Of a stretch of 8,579 bases of DNA, positions 6,567-8,579 are shown in pieces. The stretch spans positions 6,747 through 15,325 of the forward strand of contig JAGPIU010000006.1 of assembly GCA_018054805.1 (NCBI GenBank), written 5' to 3'. The DNA comes from Paludibacter sp. Lineage in GTDB: Bacteria > Bacteroidota > Bacteroidia > Bacteroidales > Paludibacteraceae. The notes under the pieces were generated by a model. That model had not been told where the DNA came from. It saw nothing but the letters and a program-made list of their open reading frames with translations, and did not search any database. The position numbers were made by a program, and so were the translations under genes. Every line of letters begins with the position of its first letter. Position 1 is the first letter of the stretch.

Positions 6567-6983
6567 ATGGAAGCGACTAAAATAACCATACACGCCACTA
6601 TTTCAGCTGGCATACAGAAAGTGTGGAATTATTACACTCAACCGGAGCACATTACTAAATGGAATTTTGCATCGCCCGACTGGCATTGTCCTTCGGCAAG
6701 CAACGACATGAGAATTGGTGGAAAATACACAGCCCGCATGGAAGCAAAGGATGGCAGCTTTGGATTTGAGTTTGAAGCCACATATTCTGAAATCACAGAA
6801 AATCAGAAGTTTGTATATATCATGCCGGACGGGCGCGAAGTATCAGTCAGCATAAATGAGGATAATCATCTGACCAACATTACGGTATGCTTCGATGCTG
6901 AAACCGAAAATTCTGTAGAATTACAGCGCGAAGGCTGGCAGGCAATACTCAACAACTTTAAAAATTACGTGGAAAATAACTAA
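6567..6983 (+). CDS. SRPBCC-fold protein, AHSA1 (Hsp90 activator homolog 1-like) family
   Basis: A 138-residue protein of the START/SRPBCC superfamily. It opens with the usual first strand and helix (KITIHATISAGIQKVWNYYTQPEHITKW), continues with GGKYTARMEAKDGSFGFEFEATYSEI and closes with the helix EGWQAILNNFKNYVE. The length and ends are those of a complete AHSA1-like domain, a hydrophobic-cavity ligand-binding fold. The ligand and role are unknown; bacterial members do not necessarily act on Hsp90. The ATG follows an A-rich stretch, 50 bases after the recombinase stop, with no clear TAnnTTTG element in between, so it may be read through from the recombinase promoter. A functional link to the recombinase is not implied. 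It is convergent with lysO, 11 bases between the stops. Confidence 0.87.
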   Translation: MEATKITIHATISAGIQKVWNYYTQPEHITKWNFASPDWHCPSASNDMRIGGKYTARMEAKDGSFGFEFEATYSEITENQKFVYIMPDGREVSVSINEDNHLTNITVCFDAETENSVELQREGWQAILNNFKNYVENN

Positions 6984-6994
6984 CATAAGCCAGA

Positions 6995-7918
6995 TTACAC
7001 TAAACACCACAAACTTACCAGAAAAGGAACAGATAAGTCCATAATAAATCCATGATAAATGGATACAATGGCAAATTCGCGTCCTGAAGTTTGCATAATA
7101 ATTGGAAAAGTGGTGTCCATTGTCGTAGCCCCACCGGCCGATATGGGCGCCAGTTTGCCAAAATACCGCACCATAAGCGGCGCCAGCAACAGTGCAAAAA
7201 CTTCACGGGCAATGTTAGCCAGCAATGCCAGTGTTCCGAGTTCTGCGCCCCGATACTCCGTAATCATAATTCCCGACAACGAATAATATCCGAATCCCGA
7301 AGACACAGCCAGCATATCGGTAACTGAATGGCGGCTAAGCAAACCTGCCACCAATGCACCAAGCCAGGTGCCGAGTATAGTCATTACCGGCAAAAAGAGC
7401 ACACGCGCCTTTATCTTCCTGAACTGTTTTACAGTATCGGGTTGATGACCAATGCTAAAACCCACCGAAAACATAAGTGCTTCGAGCACATATAAACTCA
7501 TATTCCCGGCAATCCATTCTTCGGGCAACAACCGAAAAATACCGAGCAGCAAACCTGCTACAAAAAAAGCCAGAATAACCAAACTACCTTTCAAACCTTT
7601 TATCACATCAGCAAAAGAGTTCTCAGTCTTTACCTGCTGTCTATTTTCTTGTGTATCAACAAGATTTGCAGGAGGCATCAAAATACCTGCACCAGCTATA
7701 CTTCCGAGAGTGGCCAGGGCTGCAATCAGAATTGCTTCCATACCGAGCGTACCAAACTTGCGAATTACCGCATCGTTGTAACCTACTTCCACACCCAGCA
7801 AAAACAAAAGCAGCCAGATAAGTGTTAGAATTGCTCCGTTGATAAAGCCTATACGAATTTTGCGAAGCAGATAGCCCAACAAAATTCCGGCAAACATAAA
7901 AACTAAAATGACAAACAT
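6995..7918 (-). CDS. lysO: Lysine exporter LysO family protein
   Basis: A 307-residue, very hydrophobic inner-membrane protein with about eight or more membrane segments, matching the LysO (YbjE, DUF340) family, which exports L-lysine and toxic lysine analogues such as thialysine in E. coli. Diagnostic stretches are LLGVEVG (40-46), GFGYYSLSG (208-216) followed by ITE and GAELG, and GGATTMDTTFPI (262-273), then the late HGF. Both the N-terminal DUF340-like part and the C-terminal part are in one chain. The frame extends to a TTG at 7945, but that codon lies in the -7 promoter element, so the ATG at 7918 is the start. It stands alone as a transcription unit, divergent from gpmI. No lysine riboswitch was recognised in the very short leader. 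Substrate is inferred from family. Confidence 0.92.
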   Translation of the reverse strand: MFVILVFMFAGILLGYLLRKIRIGFINGAILTLIWLLLFLLGVEVGYNDAVIRKFGTLGMEAILIAALATLGSIAGAGILMPPANLVDTQENRQQVKTENSFADVIKGLKGSLVILAFFVAGLLLGIFRLLPEEWIAGNMSLYVLEALMFSVGFSIGHQPDTVKQFRKIKARVLFLPVMTILGTWLGALVAGLLSRHSVTDMLAVSSGFGYYSLSGIMITEYRGAELGTLALLANIAREVFALLLAPLMVRYFGKLAPISAGGATTMDTTFPIIMQTSGREFAIVSIYHGFIMDLSVPFLVSLWCLV

Positions 7919-7942
7919 AATTAATCCTGATATTTTAGTTTG

Positions 7943-7950
7943 CAAAGATA
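7943..7950 (-). promoter_or_regulatory. Bacteroidetes -7 promoter element for lysO
   Basis: The minus strand reads TATCTTTG here, an exact TAnnTTTG match 24 bases before the ATG at 7918 and identical to the element before the AlaX gene. No convincing -33 box lies at the right distance. The gap 7919-8169 holds this promoter and the gpmI promoter in divergent orientation, and no gene. Confidence 0.65.
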
Positions 7951-8105
7951 AACTTTAGCTCCGATAATTCATTTTCTTTGAACTTAAACGGACAAAATCA
8001 GCAAATAAACCGGCAATTACAATCAGCATATTTTTGAATAACAGTTATATCATTTCTCAATTGAAATATAGACAGATTCGCTTTTCAGATTTGCAAAAAA
8101 ATGAG

Positions 8106-8113
8106 TAATTTTG
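8106..8113 (+). promoter_or_regulatory. Bacteroidetes -7 promoter element for gpmI
   Basis: TAATTTTG matches TAnnTTTG. TTTTC at 8082-8086, 19 bases upstream, is a weak -33 candidate. Transcription would begin near 8120, leaving a leader of about 50 A-rich bases before the ATG at 8170. Confidence 0.65.
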
Positions 8114-8169
8114 CAGCGCGAAAGCATAAGGCATTAGTTTTACGAATAAATATACAAAACATAAATTAT

Positions 8170-8579
8170 ATGAGCAAAAAAGCATTATTAATGATCCTCG
8201 ATGGTTGGGGAATGGGCAATCACTCGAAAGCCGATATTATCTACAACACTCCTACTCCTAACTGGGACGCTTTACTGGCTAATTATCCTCACTCACAACT
8301 TCAGGCTTCGGGCGAAAACGTTGGTTTACCCGATGGACAAATGGGAAATTCAGAAGTAGGACACCTCAATATCGGAGCCGGTCGTGTGGTTTATCAGGAT
8401 TTGGTAAAAATCAACATTGCCTGCCGCGACAATAGCATTCTGAGCAATCCTGCCATAGTAAAAGCATATTCGCATGCGCGCGACAATAAAAAGAAAATTC
8501 ATTTTCTGGGACTTGTGTCGGATGGTGGCGTTCACAGTTCGCTCGATCACCTTTTGAAACTGATTGACATTGCCAAAGA
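8170..8579 (+). CDS. gpmI: 2,3-bisphosphoglycerate-independent phosphoglycerate mutase (3' end outside window)
   Basis: The first 136 residues of cofactor-independent phosphoglycerate mutase, which interconverts 3- and 2-phosphoglycerate in glycolysis and gluconeogenesis, in the cytosol, using two Mn ions and a phosphoserine intermediate. Visible active-site residues are D11 (LMILDGWG), nucleophile S61 ([12 protein letters not shown]) and H122 ([10 protein letters not shown]), equivalent to D12, S62 and H123 of the Geobacillus enzyme. The frame is open to the window end; the full enzyme is about 500-515 residues, so roughly three quarters is missing. The ATG is unambiguous, since the family begins exactly here. 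It has its own promoter at 8106-8113 and is divergent from lysO. Confidence 0.97.
   Translation, partial: MSKKALLMILDGWGMGNHSKADIIYNTPTPNWDALLANYPHSQLQASGENVGLPDGQMGNSEVGHLNIGAGRVVYQDLVKINIACRDNSILSNPAIVKAYSHARDNKKKIHFLGLVSDGGVHSSLDHLLKLIDIAK

Noticed and set aside
7452..7781. Plus-strand 109-codon open frame
   Set aside because: It lies antisense to the strongly supported lysO gene and has no protein-family features.
1..8579. CRISPR array, IS element or tRNA gene
   Set aside because: No regularly spaced repeats, transposase gene, terminal inverted repeats or tRNA cloverleaf sequence was seen in the reading; this was by eye, without a covariance-model search.

Overview
The window looks like a piece of a Bacteroidetes chromosome, most likely order Bacteroidales. 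The evidence is the promoter type (at least five TAnnTTTG -7 elements before genes, most without a recognisable -33 box), the lack of clear Shine-Dalgarno sequences, and the gene content: an RprX/RprY-type two-component pair, a FucP-type sugar symporter with a mutarotase, and LysO. The base composition is moderately AT-rich and fairly even. Species cannot be given from the sequence alone.

Layout. Bases 1-1586 hold the 3' part of a sensor histidine kinase and its response regulator, overlapping by ATGA and closed by a 36-base perfect palindrome terminator. On the minus strand, 1984-1688 is a short secreted-protein ORF that may be the stump of a larger gene. A promoter at 2193-2200 then starts a two-gene plus-strand unit: a rhamnose/fucose-type mutarotase (2255-2638) and a FucP-family proton symporter (2710-4095). 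Tail to tail with it is a free-standing AlaX-type alanyl-tRNA editing protein (4578-4111, minus).

Bases 4762-6983 carry a well-formed promoter, a 558-residue tyrosine recombinase and an SRPBCC/AHSA1 protein. The recombinase has all six catalytic residues. Its N-terminal half is unusual: three diverged copies of a module with the signature W-x6-W-x-[IV]-P, resembling the HARP module of SMARCAL1-type annealing helicases. This is the most interesting object in the window. Tail to tail with that unit is a LysO-type lysine exporter (7918-6995, minus). Divergent from lysO, the window ends inside gpmI, the cofactor-independent phosphoglycerate mutase of glycolysis.

How the genes work together: apart from the kinase/regulator pair and the mutarotase/transporter pair, these are separate short transcription units, arranged largely as convergent and divergent pairs. 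No tRNA, rRNA, CRISPR array, IS element or clear attachment site was seen. Two long-ORF start candidates (TTG at 2198 and TTG at 7945) lie inside -7 promoter elements and are rejected in favour of downstream ATGs.
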